This document shows, one piece after another, positions 10,022 through 20,554 of a stretch of 64,000 bases of DNA (the stretch's first letter is position 1; each line of letters opens with the position of its first letter). The position numbers and the translations under genes were made by a program. The notes under the pieces are model-generated. The model did not search any database, was not told where the DNA came from, and was given only the letters and a program-made list of their open reading frames with translations. Source of the DNA: Hymenobacter cellulosilyticus (GTDB taxonomy: Bacteria > Bacteroidota > Bacteroidia > Cytophagales > Hymenobacteraceae); contig NZ_CP095046.1 of NCBI RefSeq assembly GCF_022919215.1, forward strand, positions 806,001 to 870,000, read 5' to 3'.

Positions 10022-11302
10022 ATGCAACGCCTCCTCTCTCTGCTGCCGGCTCTGCTGCTGACCAGCGCCACCTACGCCGCCGGGCCGGTTGCCGCCCCCG
10101 ACACAACTCAGCTGACCCTACCCCAGGCCGAGCAGCGCTTCGTGCAAAACAACCTGGCCCTGCTGGCCCAGCGCTACAACGTCACGGCGGCCGAGGCTCA
10201 GATTGTGCAGGCCCGCCTCTGGGACAACCCCACGGTCAGCGTCGAGCAGAACACCTACAACCCCCAGACCCGCAAGGTGCTGGACGTGACGCGCACCGGC
10301 AACACCACCGTGCAGGTGCAGCAGCTTTTTGCGCTGGCCGGCCGCCGCAAAGCCGCCGCGGGCGTGGCCCAGCAAAACGCTCTGGTCGAGCAGTTCACCT
10401 TTGAAGACCTGCAGCGCAATCTGCGCTACCAGCTGCGTACTACCTTCTATGATCTGTACTTCAAGCAGCAGACCATCGGGGTGTACGACCTGGAAATCAG
10501 TACGTTCCAGCGCACTGTGGCCCAGTACCAGAGCCAGTACGACAAAGGCAACATTGCCCTGAAGGAGGTGATTCGCCTCAAAGCCTTCCTGTTTCAGCTT
10601 CAGAACGAAAAGCAAGCCCTGCTGGCCGACCTTGCCCGGCAGCAGGCTGATTTCCATGTGCTGCTGCGCGACGACTCGGGCACTTACTACCGGCCGGTGG
10701 CGGCCCCGAATGCCCTGCGCAGCCTGACGCTGGGCGCCTATACCGAGCAGCAACTCACCGATTCGGCCCTGGTGCAGCGCGCCGACCTGAAAGCCCGTCA
10801 GGCCTATGCCGAGCAGCAAGCCCGAAACCTGCGCCTGCAGCGCGCCCTGGCTACTCCGGACCTGGCCCTGGGCTACGCCTACGACCGGGCCGGTAACTAT
10901 ATCCAGAACTACAACGCCGTGACCGTAGGGCTGGCCGTGCCCCTGTTCAACCGCAACCAGGGCAATATCCGCACCGCCCGGGCCCTCATTGAGGGCAGCA
11001 AGGCCCAGGCCGACCAGCAGCAGCTCGTGGTGCAAACCGACGTGCGCCAGGCCTACCAGCTGGCCCGCCAAACCGACCAGCTCTACCAAAGCTCCAGCCG
11101 CGACACCGGCGACTTTGACCGGCTCATCGGCGGCATCGAGCAGAGCTACGCCAAGCGCAACCTGACCACCGTGGAGTTTCTGGACTTCTACGAGAGCTAC
11201 AAAAACAACCTCGTGCAGCTCAACAACCTGCGGGCCAGCCGGGTGCGGGCCTTCGAGCAGCTCAACTTTGCCGTGGGCCGGCCGGTGTTCAAAGCCGAAT
11301 AG
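10022..11302 (+). CDS. czcC: TolC-like outer-membrane channel of metal RND pump
   Basis: About 426 residues if started at ATG 10022, where a signal peptide (LLSLLPALLLTSATYAAG) begins directly; an in-frame ATG at 9995 would add nine residues. It has the two-repeat outer membrane efflux protein architecture: LTLPQAEQRFVQNN opens the first repeat, long alpha-helical coiled segments follow, and GLAVPLFNRNQGNIRTA is the conserved turn found in the second repeat. The protein forms the trimeric exit duct of the CzcCBA tripartite pump. It is 32 bp from czcB. The gene symbol reflects the divalent-metal type of the pump (see czcA); CusC would be an alternative name. Confidence 0.88.
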   Translation: MQRLLSLLPALLLTSATYAAGPVAAPDTTQLTLPQAEQRFVQNNLALLAQRYNVTAAEAQIVQARLWDNPTVSVEQNTYNPQTRKVLDVTRTGNTTVQVQQLFALAGRRKAAAGVAQQNALVEQFTFEDLQRNLRYQLRTTFYDLYFKQQTIGVYDLEISTFQRTVAQYQSQYDKGNIALKEVIRLKAFLFQLQNEKQALLADLARQQADFHVLLRDDSGTYYRPVAAPNALRSLTLGAYTEQQLTDSALVQRADLKARQAYAEQQARNLRLQRALATPDLALGYAYDRAGNYIQNYNAVTVGLAVPLFNRNQGNIRTARALIEGSKAQADQQQLVVQTDVRQAYQLARQTDQLYQSSSRDTGDFDRLIGGIEQSYAKRNLTTVEFLDFYESYKNNLVQLNNLRASRVRAFEQLNFAVGRPVFKAE

Positions 11303-11334
11303 CCTGCCTCCTGATTTCTTCTAACCGACATTTC

Positions 11335-12438
11335 ATGCCAACTCCTATGAACCGCTTTGCCCCTCTCCTGCCCCTTGCCCTGAGCCTTGCGCTGACCGGC
11401 TGCTCCCAATCCGAAGCCGAAGTTCAACCCAAGCCGGAAGCAGGCTTTTCGTTGTCGGATACCATGCTGCGCGAGCTGAAGACGGACACGGTGCGCGCCG
11501 AGCCGGTCCGCAACGAGCTGACGCTTTCGGGCCAGATTGCCACCGACGGCGACAAAACCGCCAAGGTATTTCCGCTGGTAGGCGGCGTGGTGGAAGACCT
11601 GCGCGTGGAACTCGGCGACTACGTGCAGAAAGGGCAGGTGCTGGCCATTATTCGCTCGGGCGAAATTGCCGACCTGCAAAACCAAGGCAGCGCCGCCGGC
11701 ACCGACCTCGACATTGCCCGCAAAAATCTGGAGGTGCTCGAAGACCAGTATCAGGCTGGCCTGGCCTCGGAGCGCGACGTGACCCTGGCCCGCAAGGAGT
11801 TGCAGAAGGCCCAGGGCAATGTGGGCAAGTCGCGCAAGCAGCTGGGCGTCTACGGCGTTTCGGCCGACGGCAAGTACACCATCAAGGCCCCGATTTCGGG
11901 CTTTATCACGGAGAAGAATGTAACGGAGAACATGCAGTACAACGACGACAACGTCAGCAACTTCTTCACCATCGCCAACCTCGACGAGGTCTGGATTATG
12001 GCCAACGTGTTCGAGTCGGACATTGCCAAGGTCAAGGAAGGCTACGCCGCCGACGTGACCACCCTCTCCTACCCCGACCAGCACTTCACGGGCAAAATCG
12101 ACAAGGGTTTCAACGTGCTCGACCCCGACTCGAAGGTGATGAAGGTGCGCGTGAAGCTCGCCAATCCCGGCTACCTGCTCAAGCCCGAGATGTACGCCCA
12201 GATCAAAGTGCTGAACACCGAAAACCGGAAGATGCTGGCCGTACCGGCCCAGGCCGTCATCTTCGATAAGGACCGAAACTACGTGATGGTCTACAAAAAC
12301 CGCCAGCAGGTAGAAACCCGTGAGGTGAAGGTGGATAAAACCGTGGGCGAGGTCAGCTACCTGACCTCGGGCGTGCAAGCCGGCGACGTGATTATCGCCA
12401 AAAACCAGCTCCTCGTCTACAACGAGCTGAACAACTAA
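11335..12438 (+). CDS. czcB: Periplasmic adaptor (membrane fusion) lipoprotein of metal RND pump
   Basis: A 367-residue membrane-fusion protein that links the RND pump to the outer-membrane channel. The N terminus has a lipoprotein signal (LALSLALTGCS, lipobox LTGC). An internal ATG at 11347 is an equally good start. Family features are the barrel-sandwich hybrid (VGGVVEDLRVELGDYVQKGQVLAII), a helical hairpin (LDIARKNLEVLEDQYQAG) and a beta-barrel region (IANLDEVWIMANVFESDIAKV). The order channel-adaptor-pump and close spacing indicate one transcript. The frame is unbroken. Confidence 0.92.
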   Translation: MPTPMNRFAPLLPLALSLALTGCSQSEAEVQPKPEAGFSLSDTMLRELKTDTVRAEPVRNELTLSGQIATDGDKTAKVFPLVGGVVEDLRVELGDYVQKGQVLAIIRSGEIADLQNQGSAAGTDLDIARKNLEVLEDQYQAGLASERDVTLARKELQKAQGNVGKSRKQLGVYGVSADGKYTIKAPISGFITEKNVTENMQYNDDNVSNFFTIANLDEVWIMANVFESDIAKVKEGYAADVTTLSYPDQHFTGKIDKGFNVLDPDSKVMKVRVKLANPGYLLKPEMYAQIKVLNTENRKMLAVPAQAVIFDKDRNYVMVYKNRQQVETREVKVDKTVGEVSYLTSGVQAGDVIIAKNQLLVYNELNN

Positions 12439-12560
12439 CCTTTAAGCAGGCAGCAGCCCACCGCCAGTACTCGCCCGCGCAGGGCTGACGGCTACTGCCG
12501 TGCCGTGCAGGAGCCCTTGCGCCCATCGGCTCCCGGCTTTCCACCTCTCTGTCCTGATCT

Positions 12561-15500
12561 ATGAATAAGTTCATTCAAGGCATCATCGCCTTTTCGCTTA
12601 AAAACCGCGGGTTCGTCTTTCTGATGACCATCTTGACCATCGTGGCCGGGGTGGTGAGCTACCGCCACACGCCCATCGAGGCCTTTCCCGACGTGACGAA
12701 CACCGAAATCACCATCATTACCCAGTGGCCCGGCCGCTCGGCCGAGGAGGTTGAGAAGTTCGTGACGGCGCCCATTGAAATCGGGCTCAACCCGGTGCAG
12801 AAGAAAACGAGTGTACGTTCCACCTCCCTCTTCGGCCTGTCGGTGGTCAAGGTCATATTCGACGACGGCGTAGAAGACTTTTTCGCCCGGCAGCAAGTCA
12901 ACAACCTGCTGGCCGGCGTCGATTTGCCGGACGGCCTCGACCCGGAAGTGCAGCCGCCCTACGGGCCTACCGGCGAAATTTACCGCTACACCCTGGAAAG
13001 CCCCGGCAAAACGGCCCGGGAGCTGAAAACCATTCAGGACTGGGTGGTGGAGCGCAATCTGAAAGCCGTGCCCGGCGTGGCCGACGTGAACAGCTTTGGC
13101 GGCGAGGTAAAAAGCTACGAAATCAGCGTGAACCCCACCAAGCTCCAAACCTTCGGCATCACGCCCCTCGACGTGTACGAGGCTATTCAGCGCTCCAACA
13201 TCAACGTGGGCGGCGACGTGATTCAGCAGGGCCAACAGAACTTCGTGGTGCGCGGCATCGGGCTGCTCAACAACATCGGCGACATCAACAATACGGTCAT
13301 CAAGAACGTCCACGGGGCCCCGATTCTGATAAAGAGCGTGGCGGAGGTGCAGGAATCGGCCTTGCCGCGGCTGGGCAAGGTGGGCCGGGGCCTGAACGAC
13401 GACATGGTGGAAGGCATCGTGGTGATGCGCAAGGGCGAAAACCCGTCCGAGGTTATTGCCAGCCTGCAGGCCAAGGTGCAGGAGCTCAACGAGAAGATTC
13501 TGCCCCGCGACGTGCAGATCAAGACCTTCTACGACCGGCAGCAGCTTATTGACTTCAGCACCGAAACCGTGCTCCACAACCTGCTCGAAGGCATTGTGCT
13601 CGTCACCGTCATCGTGTTCCTGTTCATGGCCGACTGGCGCACCACGGTCATTGTGTCGGTCATTATTCCGCTGGCTTTGCTGTTTGCCTTCATCTGCCTG
13701 CGACTCAAGGGTATGTCTGCCAACCTGCTCAGCATGGGCGCCATCGACTTCGGCATCATCATCGACGGGGCCGTGGTCATGGTGGAAGGACTCTTCGTGG
13801 CCCTCGACCACCGGGCGCACAAGGTGGGCATGCCGAAGTTTAACAACCTGGCCAAGCTGGGCTTGATCAAGAAAACCGGCCGCGACATGGGCAAGGCCAT
13901 TTTCTTTTCCAAGGCCATCATCATCACCGCTTTGCTGCCGATTTTCTCCTTTGAAAAGGTAGAAGGCAAGATGTTCTCCCCCCTGGCCTGGACCCTGGGC
14001 TTTGCCTTGCTCGGCGCCCTGATCTTCACCCTCACGCTGGTGCCGGTACTGACGAGCATTCTGCTGAAGAAAGACGTGCGGGAAAAAGACAACTTCTTCG
14101 TTCGCGGCATCAATCGTGGGGCCCAACGCTTCTTCCGCCTGACGTATGGCCACAAAACCTTTAGCCTGCTGCTGGCGGCGGTGGTGGTAGCCGGAGGCCT
14201 GGGTGCTTTCCGGCTGCTGGGCTCGGAGTTCTTGCCCGAGCTCAACGAAGGCTCGATTTACGTGCGGGCCCAGTTGCCGCTGAGCATCGGGCTGGATGAG
14301 TCGAACAAGCTTTGCAACGAGATGCGCCAGGTGTTTCTGTCCTATTCTGAGGTGTCGGACGTGGTCAGCCAGACCGGCCGCCCCAACGACGGCACCGACC
14401 CGACAGGCTTCTACAACAACGAGTTCCTGGTCCAGATCAAGCACACCAAGGAAGTGCAGGACAAGATGAAGCATGCCGCTTACCGCGAGCAGCTTATCGA
14501 GAACATGAAAGGCCAGCTGGCCCGCTTCCCCGGCGTCAACTTCAACTTCTCCCAACCCATCATGGACAACGTGGAGGAAGCCGCTTCGGGCGTGAAAGGC
14601 TCCATTGCCGTCAAGATTTACGGCACCGACCTGCAGTTGATGGAAAACAAGGCCGGCGAGGTCTACAACGTCCTGAAAAGCATCAACGGCGTCGACGACC
14701 TGGGTTTGCTGCGCAACATTGGGCAGCCCGAGCTGCACGTGGAACTGGATGAGCAGCTCATGGCCAGCTACGGCGTGAACAAGGCCGATGCCAACGCCGT
14801 GCTCGAAATGGCCGTGGGCGGCAAGCAGGCCACCCAGCTCTACGAGGGCGAGCGAAAATTCCCGGTGCGGGTGCGCTACGAGAAGCAATACCGCCAGACC
14901 CCGGCCGAAATCAGCCGCCTGATGGTGCCTACCCAGTCGGGCAAAATGGTCCCGATTTCGGAAATCTCCCACATCGGTCCCGTCAACGGCCCCTCCCTGA
15001 TTTACCGCGACGACAACAAACGGTTTTCGGCCGTCAAGTTCAGCATCCGGGGCCGCGACATGGGCTCGACCATCGAGGAAGCCCAGAAAAAGGTGAATCA
15101 GGTGGTGAACTTGCCCAAAGGCTACTCCATGAAGTGGACCGGCGACTTCGAAAACCAGCGCCGTGCCACCGAGCGCCTCATGCAGGTGGTGCCCATCTCG
15201 CTCGGCCTCATTTTCTTCATCCTGTTCATTCTCTTCGGCAACCTCAAGGACGCCGGACTGGTGCTGCTGAACGTGCCCTTTGCCATCATCGGCGGCATCG
15301 CCTCGCTGCTGCTCACCCACACCAATTTCTCGATTTCGGCCGGCATCGGTTTCATTGCGTTGTTCGGTATCTGCATTCAGAACGGGGTCATTCTCATCAC
15401 CGTCTTCAAACAAAATATGCTCCGCAAGATGAGCCTCGACGCCAGCCTGCAGGACGGCGTGACGAGCCGGGTGAGGCCCGTGGTCATGACGGCCCTGATG

Positions 15501-15721
15501 GCCACTATCGGCCTGCTGCCGGCCGCGCTCAGCACCGGCATCGGCTCCGAAACCTCCAAGCCGCTGGCCATCGTCGTTATCGGCGGCCTGATTACCGGCA
15601 CGATCCTGACGCTGTTTATCTTCCCCTCATTTTCGAGCGGGCTTACCGCGCCGAGCACAGCAAATACGGCCCCCAGGAACCCGAGACAGTACCGGAGCCC
15701 GAGCTGGCGCTGCACCACTAG
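12561..15721 (+). CDS. czcA: Heavy-metal efflux RND pump, CzcA family (frameshift near the end)
   Basis: A proton-driven inner-membrane pump of the heavy-metal RND family, about 1053 residues, the normal size. TM4 carries the acidic motif DFGIIIDGAVVMVE (Asp396, Asp402, Glu409). This form is linked to divalent cations such as Co, Zn, Cd or Ni, unlike the CusA type for Cu/Ag. Large periplasmic porter domains lie between TM1-2 and TM7-8. One C is missing in the run at 15623-15626; repairing it changes the tail to FPLIFERAYRAEHS and ends in ELALHH at 15721, as expected for the family. As written, the last 35 or so residues are out of frame. A terminator follows at 15747. Confidence 0.93.
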
Positions 15722-15746
15722 CAGTTGTCAGTAGTATAGTATCATC

Positions 15747-15781
15747 AAAAAGGCCGACAGATTTGCTCTGTCGGCCTTTTT
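15747..15781. terminator. Bidirectional intrinsic terminator after czcA
   Basis: AAAAAGGCCGACAGA and its inverse TCTGTCGGCCTTTTT form a 15-bp stem with a five-base loop and T/A tracts on both sides. It can serve czcA on the plus strand and the M28 peptidase gene on the minus strand. Confidence 0.9.
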
Positions 15782-15808
15782 CGTTGTCTATAGTCTGGCC
15801 AGGAAGCC

Positions 15809-17317
15809 TTACCGCTCCAGCTTAGCCCCGGGGTCTACCGTTACCCGCTGGACAGTGTTCGATACGGCCCAGCCTGTGGCGTACATCCAGCGCGTCATGC
15901 GGGCCAGCTTGGTGATGTCGATGCGCGAAGCCTCGTCCTTGGGCGTGTGGTAGTCGGGGTGCAGCAGCGTGGTGAAGAACAGGGCCGGAATGCCGGCCCG
16001 CACGTAGGGCACATGGTCGCTGCGAAAGTACCAGCCCTCGGGGTGCTTGGGGTCGTCCCAGGAGGTGTCGATGGTAAACTTGGCGAACTGCTCATTGGCT
16101 TTCAGCGCCATGTCAACCAGGGGTGTAGAGTTGCGGTGCGGACCGGTAGAGCCGAGCAGCGCTGCCGAATCGGGGGCGTTGCGCCCGATCATGTCGCCAT
16201 TGAGCACGGCTACGATGGACGACTTGGGCACGGTGGGGTGTTCGGCGTACCAGCGCGAGCCCAGCAGACCACGCTCCTCGGCCCCGTGCCACACAAACAG
16301 CGCCGAGCGTTGGCCGGGCCGCTGTTTCCAGGCCCGGGCAATGGCCAGCATAGCCACGCTCACTGTGGCATTGTCGTCGGCCCCGTTCCAGATAGAGTCG
16401 CCTTCTACCGGGTCCCCGACGCCGTCGTGGTCGTGGTGGCCGCTAAACAGCACGCTTTCCTGCCGCAGGGCGGCATCAGCCCCGGGAGCCCGGGCAATGA
16501 CGTTCACGGACGGATAAAGGAAGGTGTTGGCATCGAGCTCGGCTTTGAGCTGGGCCTTGCCCGACTTAAGCGGAGCCCCAGCGGCCTGCCGCACCAACAG
16601 CACAGGCACGGTGGGTGCGGCTGTCGCCATGGCCGGCAGCTGGTAAACTCCATCCTTATAGCGGTGCCCCACAAACCCCAGCTGCGGCTCGGCGGTGTTA
16701 TCGGCCACGAGCACAATGGCGGCCACTCCTTGCCGTCGCAGCACCGTGGTTTGCTGATTCAGGGCGGCCAGAATGTAGCGGAAGCCCCAGAGGCTCATTT
16801 TGGGCGCGGGCAGCGGCCGGGGAGGCAGCAGCGTCATGGCCACCACCTTGCCCCGCAGACTTCCCCGGGCCGTGTCGGCCAAGGAGTTGAGCCAGGTGAC
16901 GGGGGCATCCAGGCGGGATTCGATGGGCGCCGTCACCCAGGCGTCCTGCCACAAGGCCAGGGGCTGCCCGTTGATGCGCACCTGGGTGGTAGCGGCCACG
17001 GTAAGCCGGCGCAGCGGGTAAAACTGAAAGTAGGTTCCGTCGTCGCCGGCGGGCTCCAGGCCAAGCTGCCGGGCCCGCTCAGCCACCCACACGGCGGCCC
17101 GCAGTTCATCGGCAGTGCCGGCACGGCGGCCCCGCAGACTGTCGCTGGCCAGCTCAAAGAGGTCTTTGCGCAATTCGGCTTCCTGAATGGCGTCGAAGGC
17201 GGGTGGGGCAGTGGCGGCAATGGGCAGGCGGGCACAACCGGCAAACAGGCTGCCTACCAGCAGCAGGGCGGTCAGGATTTGCGCCGGCACAGCCAACGGC
17301 GAGGAAAGTTTTTTCAC
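15809..17317 (-). CDS. M28-family zinc peptidase lipoprotein
   Basis: A 502-residue secreted lipoprotein aminopeptidase-like enzyme. The GTG at 17317 gives MKKLSSPLAV and a lipobox (SLFAGC, Cys28); the longer upstream frame lacks a sensible N terminus. A protease-associated (PA) insert lies in the middle (about 130-270). The M28 catalytic part has the zinc ligands in SGHHDHDG, WNGADDNATV, WHGAEERGLLGS, LNGDMIGRN and HPDYHTPKDE. It probably trims peptides in the periplasm or at the outer-membrane surface. It lies 105 bp downstream of the response regulator on the same strand and may be co-transcribed with it, but the functional link is unclear. Confidence 0.9.
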   Translation of the reverse strand: MKKLSSPLAVPAQILTALLLVGSLFAGCARLPIAATAPPAFDAIQEAELRKDLFELASDSLRGRRAGTADELRAAVWVAERARQLGLEPAGDDGTYFQFYPLRRLTVAATTQVRINGQPLALWQDAWVTAPIESRLDAPVTWLNSLADTARGSLRGKVVAMTLLPPRPLPAPKMSLWGFRYILAALNQQTTVLRRQGVAAIVLVADNTAEPQLGFVGHRYKDGVYQLPAMATAAPTVPVLLVRQAAGAPLKSGKAQLKAELDANTFLYPSVNVIARAPGADAALRQESVLFSGHHDHDGVGDPVEGDSIWNGADDNATVSVAMLAIARAWKQRPGQRSALFVWHGAEERGLLGSRWYAEHPTVPKSSIVAVLNGDMIGRNAPDSAALLGSTGPHRNSTPLVDMALKANEQFAKFTIDTSWDDPKHPEGWYFRSDHVPYVRAGIPALFFTTLLHPDYHTPKDEASRIDITKLARMTRWMYATGWAVSNTVQRVTVDPGAKLER

Positions 17318-17421
17318 GGAGCAGCAGACAGAAAGTGGAGCCTGACCAGGCAGGCAGCGGCAAGCTACTACCGCCAAAGTGTTGTACGCAACCCAGGCTT
17401 GTTCCGACCACTGCTCCCCGC

Positions 17422-18099
17422 TCAGACGATAAGCTTGTAGCCGATGCCGCGGATATTGAGAATTTGGACCTGGGGGTCATCCTTGACGTAGCGGCGCAGG
17501 CGGGTAATAAACACGTCGAGGCTGCGGCCATTAAAGAAACTGTCGTCGCCCCAGAGCTCCCGCAGCACGGTGGTGCGCTCCAGCACCTGGTTGCGCTGGT
17601 CGTAGAGGCGCTTGAGCAACTCAGCCTCCCGGTTGGAGAGGTCGGCGCTGTGGCCGTCCAGGCAGAGTTTCTGCTTGGGATAGTCGAAGCGGTAACGGCC
17701 GATGGGCAGCGGGCCGACCGGTGCCGGGGCTGCGGCGGGCTGCCGGCTCAGCAGGGCATGGATGCGCACGATGAGCTCGTCCATGCTGAAGGGCTTTTTC
17801 AGGTAGTCGTTGCCGCCCAGCTCGAAGCCGTGCACCACGTCGGCGGTTTGGGAGCGGGCCGTCAGGAAGATGATGGGCACGGTCTGGTTCTGGGTCCGAA
17901 TCTGGCGGGCCAGCGCAAACCCGTCGAGCTTGGGCATCATCACGTCGGCCACCACAATGTCGGGCGGGCCGGCCTGAAACAGGCGCAGACCTTCTTCCCC
18001 ATCGGCGGCGTATTCTACCCGGAAGCCGCGCACCTCCAGGCTGTCTTTCACAATAAGCCCCAAGGCGGCTTCGTCTTCAATGAGCAGAACGGTAGGCAT
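17422..18099 (-). CDS. OmpR-family response regulator
   Basis: A 225-residue regulator with a receiver (Glu8/Asp9, phospho-acceptor Asp52 in VVADVMMP, Lys102 in LKKPF) and a C-terminal winged helix (LSNREAELLKRLY, LDVFITRLRRYV, NIRGIGYKLIV). It lies 73 bp downstream of its kinase and they form one unit. The likely target is the 10-bp-phased TTAACA array at 19682-19717 between the kinase and the divergent GLPGLI gene. That would make the kinase/regulator pair autoregulated while also controlling the outer-membrane pair. The link is inferred from position and repeat spacing. Confidence 0.92.
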   Translation of the reverse strand: MPTVLLIEDEAALGLIVKDSLEVRGFRVEYAADGEEGLRLFQAGPPDIVVADVMMPKLDGFALARQIRTQNQTVPIIFLTARSQTADVVHGFELGGNDYLKKPFSMDELIVRIHALLSRQPAAAPAPVGPLPIGRYRFDYPKQKLCLDGHSADLSNREAELLKRLYDQRNQVLERTTVLRELWGDDSFFNGRSLDVFITRLRRYVKDDPQVQILNIRGIGYKLIV

Positions 18100-18172
18100 T
18101 TCCGGAGCAGGTTACTTAATCAGTAGAAATCTGGTTTCCCTCCTATAAGATAAGCAGGAGAGTTGTCGTGCC

Positions 18173-19619
18173 TTAGGCCGGAAGCCAGAAGGAAAATTCG
18201 CTGCCCTGCTCCGGCTCACTGCGCACCTGAATCTGGCCCCCGTGGCGCTCCACTACCTGACGCACGTAGTAAAGCCCCAGACCGAAACCCTTCACGGCGT
18301 GCAGGTTACCGGTCGGCACCCGGAAGAACCGGTCGAAAATTGCTTCCTGGTAGGACCGCGGAATGCCGATACCGTCGTCGGTAACGGTGAGGCGCCAGCC
18401 GCCGTTTTCCGCCTCGCCCCGGATACCGATGGTAACCTGCTCGCCGGAGTACTTGATGGCGTTGTCGATAAGGTTGCTGATGACGTTGCCCACGTGCAGC
18501 CGGTCGAAGCGCACGGGGCCGGTGGCGGGCAGGCTCACCTGAAAGCGCACCGGCTTGGGGGCCTTCAGCTGATGCCGGGCTACCAGCTCCTGCACCAACT
18601 CGGCGGGCTGCACCGGCTCGGGGTGCAACTCCAGGGTCTGGCGCTCTTCCACGGCAATGGTGAGCACCTTCTCCACCAGGTCGGACAGGCGCTGGAGCTC
18701 CTGCCGGGAAATGGCCAGGTACTGCTCGGTTTTCTGCGGGTCGTGCAGGGCCCGAAGTGCTGCAGGGCCTCCACCGCCGCCGACACCGTCGCCAGGGGCG
18801 TTTTCAGCTCGTGGGTCATGTTGTTGATGAAGTCGTTCTTGACTTCCGACAGCTTTTTCTGCTTGAGAATAGTAGTCAGCATCAGCCCAAAGCAGCCCGT
18901 GGTGAGGCCCAGCAGCAGCACCGAGCCAGCCAGCAGCCCGCCCATGCGGCGTAGCACATAGGAAGTGGGGCCCCAAACGAGGCCTGCACGTACTGGTCGC
19001 GCACGGGGTTGAGCAGCATCGGCGGCGTGCTGAAGGCCCTGTTTGGCGACTGAGGCGGCTGTACAAACCGCACTATTTGTACGCCCCCTCTTCGGGCGAG
19101 CTGGGGGCGAATGGTGAGCGTGTCGAGGGTGAAGGGCGCGTCGGCCTGGCGCAGGCGCAGCTCGGTCCGGTAGGCCCGGGTAAGCTCGGCCAGGTTTACG
19201 GGGCGCTTATCCGACCAGTCGTGGAGCAGTAGCTGGGTCAGGTTGCGGGCCAGCGTGTCGGCGGCGGGCAGCGGGCCGGGGCGGCGGCGTAGCTCCCGTT
19301 GCACGCTCACAGTTTGCAGCTGGCCGTCAGCAGTGGTGGTTTGGCGGGTAGTAGTCAGCTCTAGCTGGTCGGGGCCACCTTCGCCGAGCTGGCGCACAAA
19401 TACGCGCACGGGCTTTTTGCCGGCACCGGCGGGCAGCAGCTCCCGGGCCTGACGCAACTGCTGCTGCAGCAGCACGGTGCGCAGCGCCTCGCGCGCGGTG
19501 CGCTCCAGCTGGGAGTTGGTGAGCTGGTAGGTGTTGTAGAGCCAGTACGCCTGGAAGCCGTTGATGCCCAGAATGCAGAGCGTCATAAGCCAGAAGATGG
19601 AGCGGATGCGCCGTTTCAT
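18173..19619 (-). CDS. Sensor histidine kinase (two frameshifts)
   Basis: Repair of one-base losses at about 18967-18974 and 18748-18753 joins three frames into one 482-residue kinase. TM1 is at about 6-28, a periplasmic sensor domain at about 29-220, and TM2 reads [19 protein letters not shown]. There is no obvious HAMP domain. The H box is [17 protein letters not shown], and the ATPase domain shows [19 protein letters not shown] and [12 protein letters not shown]. The protein ends FSFWLPA. Sequences on each side of both breaks line up with the expected family order ([13 protein letters not shown] and [13 protein letters not shown]). It is transcribed divergently from the GLPGLI gene, with its own regulator downstream. 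Confidence 0.85.
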
Positions 19620-19681
19620 GGGGCGGGAGGGCTAAAGGTCGAGGACGAAAATAGCTGGTCCCGAGGGGTTTTGGTGGCCCG

Positions 19682-19717
19682 TTAACACTGTTTAACATTC
19701 TATAACAGTGCTTAACA
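19682..19717. promoter_or_regulatory. Four-unit 10-bp-phased TTAACA array in divergent promoter
   Basis: TTAACA is found at 19682, 19692 and 19712, with the near match ATAACA at 19702, so four units sit exactly 10 bp apart. The block is also nearly an inverted repeat: GTTAACACTGTT at 19681 against AACAGTGCTTAAC at 19704. It lies 63 bp before the kinase start and 46 bp before the GLPGLI start. An OmpR-family regulator binding several repeats on one helix face is the natural reading. The adjacent regulator is the first candidate. Confidence 0.65.
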
Positions 19718-19762
19718 CGCCAAAGCCGGAGGTTTGAGCCATCAACTATCTGCTCATTTCCC

Positions 19763-20545
19763 ATGAAAAAGCTTTTCCTCCTACTTAGCGCCAGCACCTT
19801 GCTGCTGCTGACCCGCGCCCAGGCCCAAACGGCGGGCCTCATTCAGTTCGAAGTAACCCAGAAGGTGGACCCTTCGCAAATGCGGGTGGTAATCAACGGG
19901 CAGGCAGTAAAGCCCGGCAGCCCCGATTTCCCCGCCGACATTTCCGACGTGCGCAGCTTTCCCATGACGCTGAGCTTCGCCGGAGGCTTTGCCAAGGAAG
20001 AACGCCAGAACGCGGCCATGCGCACCGTGGTGGAAGGCGGCCCCGGCGCGGCCCCGCAGGTCACCAACCTGGGCCGGCCCTACGAGGAAGCGGTGTACGT
20101 GAACCTGGCCGAAAACAAGCTCACCACGGTGTTGACCATCAAAAAAGGTGAGGTCACGACCAGCTACCGTACCGACGCGCCCTTCAGCAAAGCTCCCGGC
20201 TGGCAAACGACCGACCAAACCAAGAAAATTGCCGGCTACACCTGCCGCAAAGCCACCGTGCCCTTCAAGCAGGAAACCTACACCGTGTGGTACACCACCG
20301 AGCTGCCCTTCACCTACTCGCCGGTAAAAGAACTACTGCCCGAGAAAGGCGTGGTGCTGGCCCTGGAAGGAGCCCGGGAACAGTACCGGGCCACCAAGGT
20401 GAATCTGAAAGCCGTGGCCGAGGCCGAAGTAAAGCCTACCGCTGAGGCTCAGCTGGTAACGGCGGCCCAACTGCAGGACCTGCGCGAAAAAGCCCGGGCC
20501 GACTTCCGGCAGCGCCTCTTCGACCAGGAGCAGCGCGGTAACTAG
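19763..20545 (+). CDS. GLPGLI family secreted protein
   Basis: A 260-residue protein with a signal peptide (MKKLFLLLSASTLLLL, cut near RAQAQ). It has the GLPGLI-family pattern: an N-terminal beta-rich region, the IAGYTCRKATV motif followed by TVWYTTELPF, and a degenerate version of the naming motif (ELLPEKGVVLALEG). The biochemical function of this family is not established. Members usually stand next to an outer-membrane beta-barrel gene, as here (9 bp gap), so the two probably work as one envelope unit. Expression is likely controlled by the divergent kinase/regulator pair through the repeat array upstream. Confidence 0.85.
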   Translation: MKKLFLLLSASTLLLLTRAQAQTAGLIQFEVTQKVDPSQMRVVINGQAVKPGSPDFPADISDVRSFPMTLSFAGGFAKEERQNAAMRTVVEGGPGAAPQVTNLGRPYEEAVYVNLAENKLTTVLTIKKGEVTTSYRTDAPFSKAPGWQTTDQTKKIAGYTCRKATVPFKQETYTVWYTTELPFTYSPVKELLPEKGVVLALEGAREQYRATKVNLKAVAEAEVKPTAEAQLVTAAQLQDLREKARADFRQRLFDQEQRGN

Positions 20546-20554
20546 GCTCCGGCA

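Noticed and set aside
12492..15413. A 973-codon minus-strand frame opposite czcA
   Set aside because: Antisense shadow of a well-conserved pump gene; low-complexity His/Val/Gly-rich translation without domains.
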